A stretch of DNA of 62,029 nt. Origin: Azospirillum halopraeferens DSM 3675. GTDB lineage: Bacteria > Pseudomonadota > Alphaproteobacteria > Azospirillales > Azospirillaceae. Positions within the stretch are counted from its first letter, which is position 1. Each line of letters begins with the position of its first letter. The notes under the pieces are model-generated. The model saw only the letters and a list, made by a program, of their open reading frames with translations. It searched no databases and was not told the DNA's origin. The DNA is taken from NCBI RefSeq assembly GCF_000429625.1, contig NZ_AUCF01000035.1, positions 1 to 62,029 of the forward strand, in the 5' to 3' direction. Below are positions 41,288 to 51,779 of this stretch, piece after piece. Both the position numbers and the translations under genes were made by a program.

Positions 41288-43429
41288 TCAGGCGGCCTTG
41301 CCGCTCTTGGCCACGATCTCGTCGGCGACGTTCTTCGGCACCGGGTCGTAGTGCGAGAACTCCATCGAGTAGGAGCCGCGGCCCGAGGTCATGCCGCGCA
41401 GCTCGCCGATGTAGCCGAACATCTCCGACATCGGCACATGGGCCTCGACGGCGAGGTTGGCGCCACGCTCGAGCTGGCCCAGGATGGTGCCGCGGCGGCG
41501 GTTGATGTCGCCGATGACGTCGCCCAGGTAGTCCTCGGGGATCACCACCTCGACCTTCATCACCGGCTCCAGCAGGACCGGGCCGGCCAGGCGCATGGCC
41601 TCGCGGAAGCACGCCTTGGCGGCGATTTCGAACGTCAGGGCGTTCGAGTCGACGTCGTGGTACTTGCCGTCGATGAGGGTCGCCTTGAAGTCGACCGTCG
41701 GGTAGCCGGCCATGACGCCGTCTTCCTTCTGGACGCGCAGGCCCTTGTCGACCGACGGGATGTACTCGCGCGGGACGGTGCCGCCGACGATGTTGTCGAC
41801 GAAGGCGTAGCCCTCACCGCGCTGCAGCGGCTCGAAGCGGATCTTCACCTCGGCGAACTGGCCCGAACCGCCGGTCTGCTTCTTGTGGGTGTAGGTGTGC
41901 TCGACCGCGCGGGTGATCGCCTCGCGGTAGGCCACCTGCGGCCGGCCCATGATGCCTTCCACGCCGAACTCGGTGCGCAGGCGGTCCATGGTGACTTCCA
42001 GGTGCAGCTCGCCCATGCCGCGCAGGATGGTCTGGCCGGTGTCCTTGTCGGTCTCGAGCACGAGCGACGGATCGGCGCGGACCATCTTGCCCAGCGACGC
42101 GGAGAACTTGTCCTGGTCGGCGCGGTTCTTGGGCTCCACCGACACGCTGATGACGGGGTCGGGGAAGCGCATGCGCTCCAGCACCACCGGCGCGGACGCG
42201 TCGCACAGGGTGTCGCCGGTGTCCGTCTCCTGCAGGGAGACGAAGGCGACGATGTCGCCGGCGCGCGCCTCTTCCAGGTCGTTGGTGTCCTTGGCGAACA
42301 TCTCCACCATGCGGCCGATGCGCTCGCGCTTGCCGCGGGTGGTGTTCAGCACCGAGCTGCCCTTGGTGACGACGCCGGAGTAGACGCGCACGAAGGTCAG
42401 CGAGCCGAAGCGGTCGTTGATCACCTTGAACGCCAGGCCGGAGAACGGCTCGTCGTCGGAGGTCTTGCGCTCGCCGTTGGGGTTGCCGTCGGGGTCGACG
42501 GTCTTGATCGCCTCGACCTCGACCGGCGACGGCAGGTACCACACCACGGCGTCCAGGAGCTGCTGCACGCCCTTGTTCTTGTACGAGGACCCGCACAGGA
42601 CCGGCACCAGGGTGCCGCGGATGGTGCCCTTGTGCAGGCACTTGCGCAGGACGTCGGCCGACGGCTCCTCACCGGACTCCAGATACGCCTCCATGGCCGC
42701 GTCGTCCTCGACGAGGGCGGAGTCGATCAGCGCCGCGCGCAGGGCCGGCACCTCGGCCAGCATGTCGCGGTCGTTCTGGTTGGTGAAGTTCAGCTTGTCC
42801 GCGAGGTCGTCGGTGACCTCCCAGATCTCCCACTTCGCGTCCTTCTCGTCGGAGAACCAGACGTAGGCCTTCATCTCCACGAGGTCGACCATGCCGCGGA
42901 AGTCGTCCTCGGAGCCGATCGGCACCTGCAGGACCACCGGGTTGGTGCCCAGGCGATCCTTCATCATCTGGACGCAGCGGCGGAAGTTGGCGCCGGAACG
43001 GTCCATCTTGTTGACGTAGCACATGCGCGGGACGTTGTAGTTGTCCGCCAGGCGCCAGTTCGTCTCGGTCTGCGGCTCCACGCCGGCCACGCCGTCGAAC
43101 ACCACCACCGCACCGTCGAGCACGCGGAGCGACCGGTTCACCTCGATGGTGAAGTCGACGTGGCCCGGGGTGTCGATCAGGTTGATCTTCTTGTCCTTCC
43201 AGAAGCAGGACACCGCCGCCGACTGGATGGTGATGCCGCGCTTCTGCTCCTGCTCAAGGTAGTCGGTCGTCGTCGACGACTTCAGGTCCTTGGTCTCGTG
43301 GACGTCGATGATCGTGTGCTTGCGGCCCGTGTAGTACAGGACACGCTCGGTAGTGGTCGTCTTGCCGGCATCGACGTGGGCGATGATGCCGATGTTGCGA
43401 ATGTCGCTCAGGGGCGTAGTGCGCGGCAT
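41288..43429 (-). CDS. fusA: Elongation factor G, divergent and solitary paralogue
   Basis: 713 aa, complete EF-G with all five domains. G1 AHVDAGKTTTTERVLYYTG, G3 NLIDTPGHVDFTIEVNRSLR, G4 YVNKMDRSGANF; domain IV SGRGSYSMEFSHYDPVP near the C-terminus. Switch I reads DLKSSTTTDYLEQEQKRGIT where ordinary EF-G has GAATMDWMEQEQERGITI, so this is a distinct lineage. It is not in the usual rpsL-rpsG-fusA-tuf context but alone, with its own terminator. Either a translocation/recycling paralogue or a relocated main copy. No start problem: the ATG at 43429 begins MPRTTPLSDIRNIGIIAH. Confidence 0.85.
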   Translation of the reverse strand: MPRTTPLSDIRNIGIIAHVDAGKTTTTERVLYYTGRKHTIIDVHETKDLKSSTTTDYLEQEQKRGITIQSAAVSCFWKDKKINLIDTPGHVDFTIEVNRSLRVLDGAVVVFDGVAGVEPQTETNWRLADNYNVPRMCYVNKMDRSGANFRRCVQMMKDRLGTNPVVLQVPIGSEDDFRGMVDLVEMKAYVWFSDEKDAKWEIWEVTDDLADKLNFTNQNDRDMLAEVPALRAALIDSALVEDDAAMEAYLESGEEPSADVLRKCLHKGTIRGTLVPVLCGSSYKNKGVQQLLDAVVWYLPSPVEVEAIKTVDPDGNPNGERKTSDDEPFSGLAFKVINDRFGSLTFVRVYSGVVTKGSSVLNTTRGKRERIGRMVEMFAKDTNDLEEARAGDIVAFVSLQETDTGDTLCDASAPVVLERMRFPDPVISVSVEPKNRADQDKFSASLGKMVRADPSLVLETDKDTGQTILRGMGELHLEVTMDRLRTEFGVEGIMGRPQVAYREAITRAVEHTYTHKKQTGGSGQFAEVKIRFEPLQRGEGYAFVDNIVGGTVPREYIPSVDKGLRVQKEDGVMAGYPTVDFKATLIDGKYHDVDSNALTFEIAAKACFREAMRLAGPVLLEPVMKVEVVIPEDYLGDVIGDINRRRGTILGQLERGANLAVEAHVPMSEMFGYIGELRGMTSGRGSYSMEFSHYDPVPKNVADEIVAKSGKAA

Positions 43430-43685
43430 AAAGAACTCCGTGGTGCGGACCGGATCGCGTGCGTGTCGGTTGGCGGCGACGCCAAAATGCTCCTTGGACG
43501 CGCGCCATACAAGGGGTGACGGAAAATGTCAAACAACAGTTTTCCGCATCCGCTCACGCGCACGCGCCGGGCGGACTGGGCAGCGTGATAATCGCATCCG
43601 CGTCCGCTGTCCAGCGCGACGTGGCATCCCGGCCGCGAATCCCGCCCATACCGGCGATGCGTCGCCGGCATCGGGCGGCGGGCCG

Positions 43686-43898
43686 CTAATAATGAGGGGG
43701 CGGGCGGTCGTCGGCGGGCGACCGCGGGCCGCCGGCCTCCACGGCGGCCAGCCGCTCGGTCAGGCGGCGCACCCGGGCGGTCAGCGCCTCGATGGTGCGC
43801 CCCTGCGCGTACAGCACGGCCGACAGCTCCTCGGCCATGCGCTCGTGGTGGGCGAGCCGGCTTTCCAGGTCGATCAGGCGGCTTTCGGCGTCGGTCAT
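43686..43898 (-). CDS. slyX: SlyX family protein
   Basis: 70 aa, almost entirely heptad-patterned helix (RLIDLESRLAHHERMAEELS, YAQGRTIEALTARVRRLTER) followed by a Pro-rich tail ending in PPPHY, the standard SlyX end. Function in bacteria is unknown. The start codon overlaps the stop of the MocR regulator (ATGA), so it is translated from the same transcript. 256 bases between this stop and the EF-G start hold nothing recognisable apart from the EF-G promoter region. Confidence 0.9.
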   Translation of the reverse strand: MTDAESRLIDLESRLAHHERMAEELSAVLYAQGRTIEALTARVRRLTERLAAVEAGGPRSPADDRPPPHY

Positions 43899-45322
43899 CG
43901 CTCCCCGTCCCCTTGTGGTCCCGGCTGTGGTCCCGGCGCCGCGCGGCCCGGGCGCGCGGCCAGATAATCCTTCATGAACGCGACGAACCGCGGATCGGCG
44001 GCGTAGGCCACATTGATCCGCATGGCCGGCGCCCGGGCCGCCCGCCCCGCCGCGAAGACCGCGCCGGGCGCCAGGAAGATGCCGGCCGCCGCCGCGCGGC
44101 GCGTCAGGTCCATCTCGTCGGTGTCCTCCGGCAGCAGCCCCCACAGATAGAGGCCGCCCGCCGGCGGTGCGAAGGGGCGGATGCCCAGCCCCTCCAGGCT
44201 GGCCAGCGCCGCCTCGGTCGCCGAGGCGATGCGCCCCTTCAGGCGGCGCAGGTAGCGCAGGTACTGGCCGCTGGCGATCACACCGTAGACGATCCGCTCC
44301 AGATAGTCGGAGGTGCTGACGACGGTCAGCATCTTCAGGTCGCACAGCATGCCGATCAGCGGGTCACGGCACGCCACATACCCCACCCGCACGCTGGCCG
44401 ACAAGGTCTTGGAGAAGGTGCCCACGTAGATCACCCGGTCGAGCTGGTCCAGCGCCGCCAGCCGCGGCGCCGTCGCCGGCAGGATGTCGGCGAAGGGGTC
44501 GTCCTCGACGATGTGGAAGCCGTCGCGCGCCGCGCATTGCAGCAGGCGGTGGGCCACCGCCGGGGTGATGGAGCCGCCGGTGGGGTTGTGCGCCAGCGAC
44601 TGGGTGAAGAAGATCTTGGGCTTCAGCGCCGCCGCCTTGGCCGACAGGTCGTCCAGGTCCGGCCCGTCGGGCAGCCGGCGCACGCCGACGATCTCCACCT
44701 TGGCCAGGGTCAGCTTGCCGAACAGGGGGTAATAGCCGGGGCTGTCCACCAGCACGGTGTCGCCCGGCTCCAGCATGCGGCGGGCCACCAGGTCCAGGGC
44801 GTGGTTGGCGCCGTGGGTCAGCAGGATCTGGTCGGGCGACGCCTTGATGGACCGCTCCGCCAGGGCCAGGGCGATGCGCTCGCGCAGGGGCAGGTAGCCG
44901 CGCGGGTTGCCATAGCCGTGCTCCCCCTCAATGGCGCGCACCGGCATCCGGGCCCGGCTGCGGCCGCCGATCTCCAGCCGCTCCATCCACGATGGCGGCG
45001 GCCGCCCGTCGCCCACCCGCACCGCGTAGCTCTGGACGAGCTGCTCACGCAGCAGCGACACCAGGTCCACCGCCTCCGCCACATGGGGGGCGTGCCGCTC
45101 CACCGACGGGCGCCGCACCCCGGCGGCGTAGTAGCCGGAGCCCGGCCGGGCCTCCAGATGGCCCAGCGCCACCAGCCGGTCGTAGGCTTCCGCCATGGTG
45201 TTCTTGGACACCCCGTACTCCTGCGCCCCGGCGCGCACCGACAGCAGCCGTTCCCCCGGCTTCAGGAGGCCGCCCTCGATCAACTCGACGATCCTGGCGA
45301 CGATGCCGTCCACGCGCGTCAT
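43895..45322 (-). CDS. MocR-type regulator (GntR helix-turn-helix fused to PLP aminotransferase fold)
   Basis: 475 aa. N-terminal GntR winged helix (ELIEGGLLKPGERLLSVRAG, EYGVSKNTMAEAYDRLVALG) and a class I/II aminotransferase-like domain (ASPDQILLTHGANHALDLVA, SLAHNPTGGSITPAV, the PLP lysine in GTFSKTLSASVRVGYVA). A longer frame to 45460 exists, but ATG 45322 has GGGGGAGG directly before it and gives a proper N-terminus. Divergent from the TRAP-HMG-CoA reductase operon, with matching direct and inverted repeats in between, so it is the likely regulator of that operon. Confidence 0.92.
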   Translation of the reverse strand: MTRVDGIVARIVELIEGGLLKPGERLLSVRAGAQEYGVSKNTMAEAYDRLVALGHLEARPGSGYYAAGVRRPSVERHAPHVAEAVDLVSLLREQLVQSYAVRVGDGRPPPSWMERLEIGGRSRARMPVRAIEGEHGYGNPRGYLPLRERIALALAERSIKASPDQILLTHGANHALDLVARRMLEPGDTVLVDSPGYYPLFGKLTLAKVEIVGVRRLPDGPDLDDLSAKAAALKPKIFFTQSLAHNPTGGSITPAVAHRLLQCAARDGFHIVEDDPFADILPATAPRLAALDQLDRVIYVGTFSKTLSASVRVGYVACRDPLIGMLCDLKMLTVVSTSDYLERIVYGVIASGQYLRYLRRLKGRIASATEAALASLEGLGIRPFAPPAGGLYLWGLLPEDTDEMDLTRRAAAAGIFLAPGAVFAAGRAARAPAMRINVAYAADPRFVAFMKDYLAARPGRAAPGPQPGPQGDGER

Positions 45323-45385
45323 GGGAACCTCCCCCGGGCGATCCCGCCGCACGCCGTTCCGGCGAACCGTACCGGCGCGGATGGT

Positions 45386-45432
45386 GGGACAGTATTGCGG
45401 ATATTCCGGCCAACTGTCCCTTGCACTGTCCC
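45386..45432. promoter_or_regulatory. MocR operator candidate: three ACTGTCCC sites
   Basis: GGGACAGT (45386-45393), ACTGTCCC (45413-45420) and ACTGTCCC (45425-45432). The last two are a 12-base-period direct repeat and the first is inverted to them. Direct repeats of this kind are the usual MocR target. Confidence 0.65.
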
Positions 45433-45516
45433 TTTGTAACACGGATGATCGTGCCGTCAATCGCTCGCCGGCGGAGGATCATGTCGGCGCAACCAAACGA
45501 CAGGAGGGAGACCGCC

Positions 45517-46563
45517 ATGACGTCTATGAACCGCCGCCGGGTATTGAAAGCCGCGGGGATCGGCGCGGCCGCCGCGGCGACCGGAACGGCGCTCGCCGCC
45601 CCCGCCCTTGCGCAGGACGGTGTGAGCTGGCGCATGCAGTCCCTGTGGGACGGCGGCACCACGCCGCAGAAGTTCGAGGAACGGTTCGTGGCGCGCGTCG
45701 GCGAACTCACCGGGGGCCGCTTCCGGATCGAGCTGTTCTCCGCCGGCCAGCTCGTACCCGCCAACCAGGCGTTCGACGCGGTGCGCGGCGGCGCCTTCCA
45801 GATGATGAAGACCTTCGACGGCTACGAGGCGGGCAAGATCCCCTCGCTGGCCTTCACCAGCACCGTCCCCTTCGGCTTCCCCGAAGCGGACCAGTACGAG
45901 GCGTGGTTCTACGAGCTGGACGGGCTGGAGCTGGCCCGCCAGGCGTACGCCCCGGCCGGCCTGCACTACATCGCCCCCACCGTCTACGGGCCGGAGCCCA
46001 TCCACTCCAAGTTCCCCATCCGCACCATCGCCGACATGGCGGGCAAGAAGGGCCGCTTCGTCGGGCTGGCCTCCACCGTCATGGGAGCGCTCGGCGTGTC
46101 GGTCACGCCGCTGCCGACGGCCGAGGTCTATTCGGCCCTGGACAAGGGGCTGATCGACTTCGCCGACCGCGGCGACCTCACCGCCAACTTCGAGGCCGGC
46201 CTGGCCGAGGTGGCGCGCTACATCGTCCACCCCGGCCCGCACCAGCCGACCACCGCCACCAGCTACGTCGCCAACCGCGCGGCGTACGAGAAGCTGCCGG
46301 CCGACTTCAAGGCGGCGCTGTCGGCGGCGGCGCGCGAGACCTCGGCGGCGCTGCGCCAGCACATCCTGGTGGCCGACGGCAAGGCCATCGAGTCCTTCCG
46401 CGCCAAGGGCGTGGAGGTGACCTCCCTGGACGAGGCGGACGTGAGGCAGGGCCGCACCCGGGCGCAGGAGGCGTGGCGGGCGGCCACGAAGAACGACGCG
46501 CTGGCCACGAAGATCCTCGACGGCCAGACCGCCTTCATGAAGCGCCTGGGGCTGCTGGGCTGA
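45517..46563 (+). CDS. dctP: TRAP transporter periplasmic binding protein (DctP family)
   Basis: 348 aa. A twin-arginine-like signal (NRRRVLKAAG then an Ala-rich stretch, cleavage near APALAQD). DctP fold with WRMQSLWDGGTTPQKFEERF, LTGGRFRIELFSAGQLVP, the ligand-binding helix GAFQMMKTFDGYEAGKIPSL, and the late YSALDKGLIDFADRG region. AGGAGGGAG lies 6 bases before the ATG at 45517. Followed by dctQ, dctM and an HMG-CoA reductase, so it probably captures mevalonate or a related branched hydroxy acid; this is inferred from context, not residues. Confidence 0.92.
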   Translation: MTSMNRRRVLKAAGIGAAAAATGTALAAPALAQDGVSWRMQSLWDGGTTPQKFEERFVARVGELTGGRFRIELFSAGQLVPANQAFDAVRGGAFQMMKTFDGYEAGKIPSLAFTSTVPFGFPEADQYEAWFYELDGLELARQAYAPAGLHYIAPTVYGPEPIHSKFPIRTIADMAGKKGRFVGLASTVMGALGVSVTPLPTAEVYSALDKGLIDFADRGDLTANFEAGLAEVARYIVHPGPHQPTTATSYVANRAAYEKLPADFKAALSAAARETSAALRQHILVADGKAIESFRAKGVEVTSLDEADVRQGRTRAQEAWRAATKNDALATKILDGQTAFMKRLGLLG

Positions 46564-46579
46564 CCCCTGCCGCCCTCCC

Positions 46580-46609
46580 CCGCTCCCGCCCGGCACCGGG
46601 CGGGAGCGG
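46580..46609 (+). repeat. Perfect 14-bp hairpin between dctP and dctQ
   Basis: CCGCTCCCGCCCGG and CCGGGCGGGAGCGG separated by CA only. Likely protects the dctP message from 3' decay so that more binding protein than membrane subunit is made. Confidence 0.65.
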
Positions 46610-46638
46610 ACCCGTTGCGACGATCCGGAACCCCATCC

Positions 46639-47178
46639 ATGCCACCAGCCCTACGCCGTTGCGTGCAGGGAATCACCGCGCTCAACCGGCTGCTGTTCTA
46701 CGTCGCCGCCGTGCTGATGTTCGTCGTCGTCCCCGTCATGCTCTACGAGGTGGTCAGCCGCTACGCCTTCAACGCCCCCACCACCTGGGGGATGGAGCTG
46801 GCGACGCTGCTGTTCGGCCCCTACTTCCTGCTGGGCGGGCCGTACCTGCTGCACCTGCGCGGCCACGTCAACCTGGACCTGGTGCGGCGCGCCCTGCCGG
46901 CGCGCTGGGACCGCGCGCTGGAGCTGGTGAACCACCCTGTCATCATCCTGTTCTGCGCCATCCTGCTGGTCTACTCCTGGCCGCTGGCGGTGCAGTCGTG
47001 GGAGTTCCGGGAAACCTCCTTCTCCGCCTGGAACCCGCCGATCTGGCCGGTCAAGTTCGCCGTCCCCGCCGCCGTGCTGCTGCTGGCGCTGCAAAGCGCC
47101 GCGGAGTTCCTGCGCGTCCTCTACCGCGATCCGACGGCGATCACCCATGAACCCCCGGCCGGCGAGGGTGCGGCATGA
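46639..47178 (+). CDS. dctQ: TRAP transporter small permease (DctQ)
   Basis: 179 aa, four membrane helices (LLFYVAAVLMFVVVPVMLYE, TLLFGPYFLLGGPYLLHLRG, HPVIILFCAILLVYSWPLAV, WPVKFAVPAAVLLLALQSAA). VVSRYAFNAPTTWGMELA is the conserved DctQ region. I chose ATG 46639 because the frame upstream is not helix-forming and the ATG is 30 bases after the hairpin. It overlaps dctM by 4 bases (ATGA). Confidence 0.9.
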   Translation: MPPALRRCVQGITALNRLLFYVAAVLMFVVVPVMLYEVVSRYAFNAPTTWGMELATLLFGPYFLLGGPYLLHLRGHVNLDLVRRALPARWDRALELVNHPVIILFCAILLVYSWPLAVQSWEFRETSFSAWNPPIWPVKFAVPAAVLLLALQSAAEFLRVLYRDPTAITHEPPAGEGAA

Positions 47179-48488
47179 GTTCCACCGCCATCCTGCTGGC
47201 CATGTTCGGCGGCCTGACCCTGTTCATGCTGACCGGGCTGCCCATCGCCTTCGTTCTCGGCGGCCTGTCGCTGCTGTTCACGGTCACCCTGTGGAACGCC
47301 GACGCGGTCGTCATCCTGGTGCTGCAGATCTTCGACACCATGCGGTCGGAGGCGCTGCTGGGCATCCCCCTGTACATCCTGATGGCCGCGATCCTCCAGC
47401 GCTCCGGCGTCATCGAGGAGCTGTACCGCGCCATGGAGCTGTGGTTCGGCCGGGTGCGCGGCGGGCTGGCCATCGGCACCGTGGTCATCTGCGTCGTCAT
47501 GGCGGCGATGACCGGCGTGGTCGGGGCGGCGGTCACCGCCATGGGCGTGCTGGCCCTGCCGGAAATGCTGCGCCGCGGCTACGACCCGCGGCTGGCCACC
47601 GGCACCATCTGCGCGTCTGGCACGCTGGGCATCCTGATCCCGCCGTCGGTGCTGACCATCGTCTACGCCGTGACGGCGCAGGTGTCGATCGGCCAGATGC
47701 TGATCGCCGGCATCGTCCCCGGCCTGCTGCTGGCCGCCCTGTACGTCGGCTACATCGCCGCGGTGTCCGTGCTGCGCCCCGATATGGTCCCGGCCGGCAC
47801 CGGGGAGCGGGTGGCGCTGAGCGCCAAGCTGGCCAGCCTGCGCTCCCTGGCCCTGCCGTTCCTGCTGATCGTCATGATCCTCGGCTCCATCTTCTTCGGC
47901 GTCGCCACGCCGACCGAGGCGGCGGCGGTCGGCGTCGCCGGGGCCATGCTGTCGGCCGCCCTGCGGCGCCGGCTGACGGTGGAGGCGCTGTCCCGCGCGG
48001 CGACCGAAACGCTGAAGGCGTCGGCCATGATCCTGTGGATCACCATCGGTGCCAAGGCGTACGTGGCGATCTTCACCGGGCTGGGCGGGGCGGACACGCT
48101 GATGGGGTTCATCCGCGGCCTCGACGTCCACCCCTACCTGATCCTGGCGGTGATGATGGCGGTGCTGATCTTCCTCGGCACCGTGCTGGACGAGATCGGC
48201 ATCATCCTGCTGACCGTGCCGGTGTTCCTGCCCATCGTGCGCTTCCTGGGCTTCGACGAGGTGTGGTTCGGCGTGCTGTTCGCCCTGACGATCCAGATGG
48301 GCTACATCAGCCCGCCCTTCGGTTACACGCTCTTCTACATCAAAGGCCCGCTGCCGCCGCACCTCGGCATGGACGTGGTCTACCGCGGCATCATGCCCTT
48401 CTTCGCGCTCCAGGTCGCGGGTCTGCTGATCTGCGCCGCCTTCCCCGGCCTGGTGACCTGGCTTCCCAAACTGATGGTCGGCGGCTGA
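47175..48488 (+). CDS. dctM: TRAP transporter large permease (DctM)
   Basis: 437 aa, about twelve to thirteen membrane helices. The DctM signature regions are visible: GGLSLLFTVTLWNADAVVIL, GIPLYILMAAILQRSGVIEE, GAAVTAMGVLALPEMLRRGY, ASGTLGILIPPSVLTIVYAV, and the second-half repeat LGTVLDEIGIILLTVPVFLP with GYISPPFGYTLFYIKG. It imports the substrate with Na+ or H+. Translationally coupled to dctQ. Its stop is 30 bases from the HMG-CoA reductase start, so all four genes form one operon. Confidence 0.95.
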   Translation: MSSTAILLAMFGGLTLFMLTGLPIAFVLGGLSLLFTVTLWNADAVVILVLQIFDTMRSEALLGIPLYILMAAILQRSGVIEELYRAMELWFGRVRGGLAIGTVVICVVMAAMTGVVGAAVTAMGVLALPEMLRRGYDPRLATGTICASGTLGILIPPSVLTIVYAVTAQVSIGQMLIAGIVPGLLLAALYVGYIAAVSVLRPDMVPAGTGERVALSAKLASLRSLALPFLLIVMILGSIFFGVATPTEAAAVGVAGAMLSAALRRRLTVEALSRAATETLKASAMILWITIGAKAYVAIFTGLGGADTLMGFIRGLDVHPYLILAVMMAVLIFLGTVLDEIGIILLTVPVFLPIVRFLGFDEVWFGVLFALTIQMGYISPPFGYTLFYIKGPLPPHLGMDVVYRGIMPFFALQVAGLLICAAFPGLVTWLPKLMVGG

Positions 48489-48518
48489 CCCGCCACCTCC
48501 CCGATCGGAGCTTCCACC

Positions 48519-49793
48519 GTGACCACTGAGGCAAAGACGTCCCGCGTCTCCGGTTTCCACAAGAAGACCCCGCGCGAGCGCCTGGACTTCGTCGCCGATT
48601 TCGCCGGGCTGGACGGGGACACCGTCGCGCACCTCGCCGACATGGGCAACCTGGACCCGCACCTGGCCGATCACCTGATCGAGAACGTGATCGCCACCAT
48701 GAGCATCCCCGTGGGCATCGCCACCAACATGCGCGTCGACGGGGCGGATGTGCTGATCCCCATGGCGACCGAGGAGTCGTCGGTGGTGGCCGCTGTCTGC
48801 AACGCGGCGCGCCAGTGCTACGACAGCGGCGGCTTCACCACCTCCATGTCCGATGCGGCGATGATCGCCCAGGTCCAGCTCGTCGGCGTGAGCGACCCGC
48901 ACCACGCCCGCCTGCGCATCCTGGAGCGGCGGGACGAGATCAAGGCGATCTGCGACGCCTGCGACCCCGTGCTGGTACGCCTGGGCGGCGGCTTCCGCGA
49001 CGTGGAGGTGCGCATCGTCGACGCCCCCGGCGGGGCGATGGTGGTGACGCACCTGATCGTCGACACCCGCGACGCCATGGGCGCCAACGCCGTCAACAGC
49101 ATGGCCGAGGCGCTGGCCCCCCACGCGGCGGCCTGGACCGGCGGCCGGGTGTACCTGCGCATCCTCTCCAACTACGCCGACCGCCGCCTGGCGCGCGCGC
49201 GCGCCACCTGGACCTGCGACGCCATCGGCGGGCCGGAGGTGCGCGACGGCATCGTCAGCGCCTACCACTTCGCCGCCGCCGACCCCTACCGCGCGGCCAC
49301 CCACAACAAGGGCATCATGAACGGCATCTCCGCCGTGGTGCTGGCCACCGGCAACGACACCCGCGCCGTGGAGGCGGGCGCCCACGCCTACGCCGCCCGC
49401 GACGGCCGCTATTCCAGCCTGACCCGCTGGGAGGTGACGGCGGACGGCGACCTTGCCGGCTCCATCGAGGTGCCCATGGCGGTCGGCCTGATCGGCGGCG
49501 CCACCAAGCTGCACCCCACCGCCCGCGCCAACCTGAAGATCCTCGGCGCCACCACCGCCGACCGGCTGGCCCGCATCATCGCCGCGGTCGGGCTGGCGCA
49601 GAACTTCTCGGCCCTGAAGGCGCTGGCCACCACCGGCATCCAGAAGGGACACATGGCCCTGCACGCCCGCAACATCGCCATGATGGCCGGCGCCGCCGGC
49701 GCGGAGGTCGACGCCGTCGCCCGCATCCTGGTGGAGCGCGGCACCGTGCGGGTGGACGTGGCCGAGGCGGAGCTGAAGCGCCTGCGGGGCTGA
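48519..49793 (+). CDS. mvaA: Hydroxymethylglutaryl-CoA reductase, class II (degradative type)
   Basis: 424 aa, GTG start. It interconverts mevalonate and HMG-CoA; class II enzymes such as the Pseudomonas mevalonii one run in the catabolic direction with NAD+. Catalytic Glu in ENVIATMSIPVGIATNMR, Asp/Lys regions in DAMGANAVNSMAE, HNKGIMNGISAVVLATGNDT, GLIGGATKLHP, and the general-acid His in KGHMALHARN. The last gene of the MocR-controlled TRAP operon, which implies that imported mevalonate is oxidised here to HMG-CoA. HMG-CoA lyase, the expected next step, is not in the window. Confidence 0.93.
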   Translation: MTTEAKTSRVSGFHKKTPRERLDFVADFAGLDGDTVAHLADMGNLDPHLADHLIENVIATMSIPVGIATNMRVDGADVLIPMATEESSVVAAVCNAARQCYDSGGFTTSMSDAAMIAQVQLVGVSDPHHARLRILERRDEIKAICDACDPVLVRLGGGFRDVEVRIVDAPGGAMVVTHLIVDTRDAMGANAVNSMAEALAPHAAAWTGGRVYLRILSNYADRRLARARATWTCDAIGGPEVRDGIVSAYHFAAADPYRAATHNKGIMNGISAVVLATGNDTRAVEAGAHAYAARDGRYSSLTRWEVTADGDLAGSIEVPMAVGLIGGATKLHPTARANLKILGATTADRLARIIAAVGLAQNFSALKALATTGIQKGHMALHARNIAMMAGAAGAEVDAVARILVERGTVRVDVAEAELKRLRG

Positions 49794-49940
49794 CGGGGGT
49801 CCGTTGCCGCCCGCGGGGAGGGCCGCGACGCCCGGGCGCATGGCCGTCCGGCGCATGACCGTCCGGCGCACGGGCCCCCTTCCCGTTCGCGCCGGATGGC
49901 CTAAAGTCCTGGCATCCGCGCGCGACGAGGGCTTTGCATC

Positions 49941-51773
<1,833 letters not shown>

Positions 51774-51779
51774 GCGGGC

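Noticed and set aside
48519..49793. HMG-CoA reductase as part of isoprenoid synthesis
   Set aside because: Class II motifs, no neighbouring mevalonate kinase or decarboxylase, and linkage to a TRAP importer favour the catabolic role.
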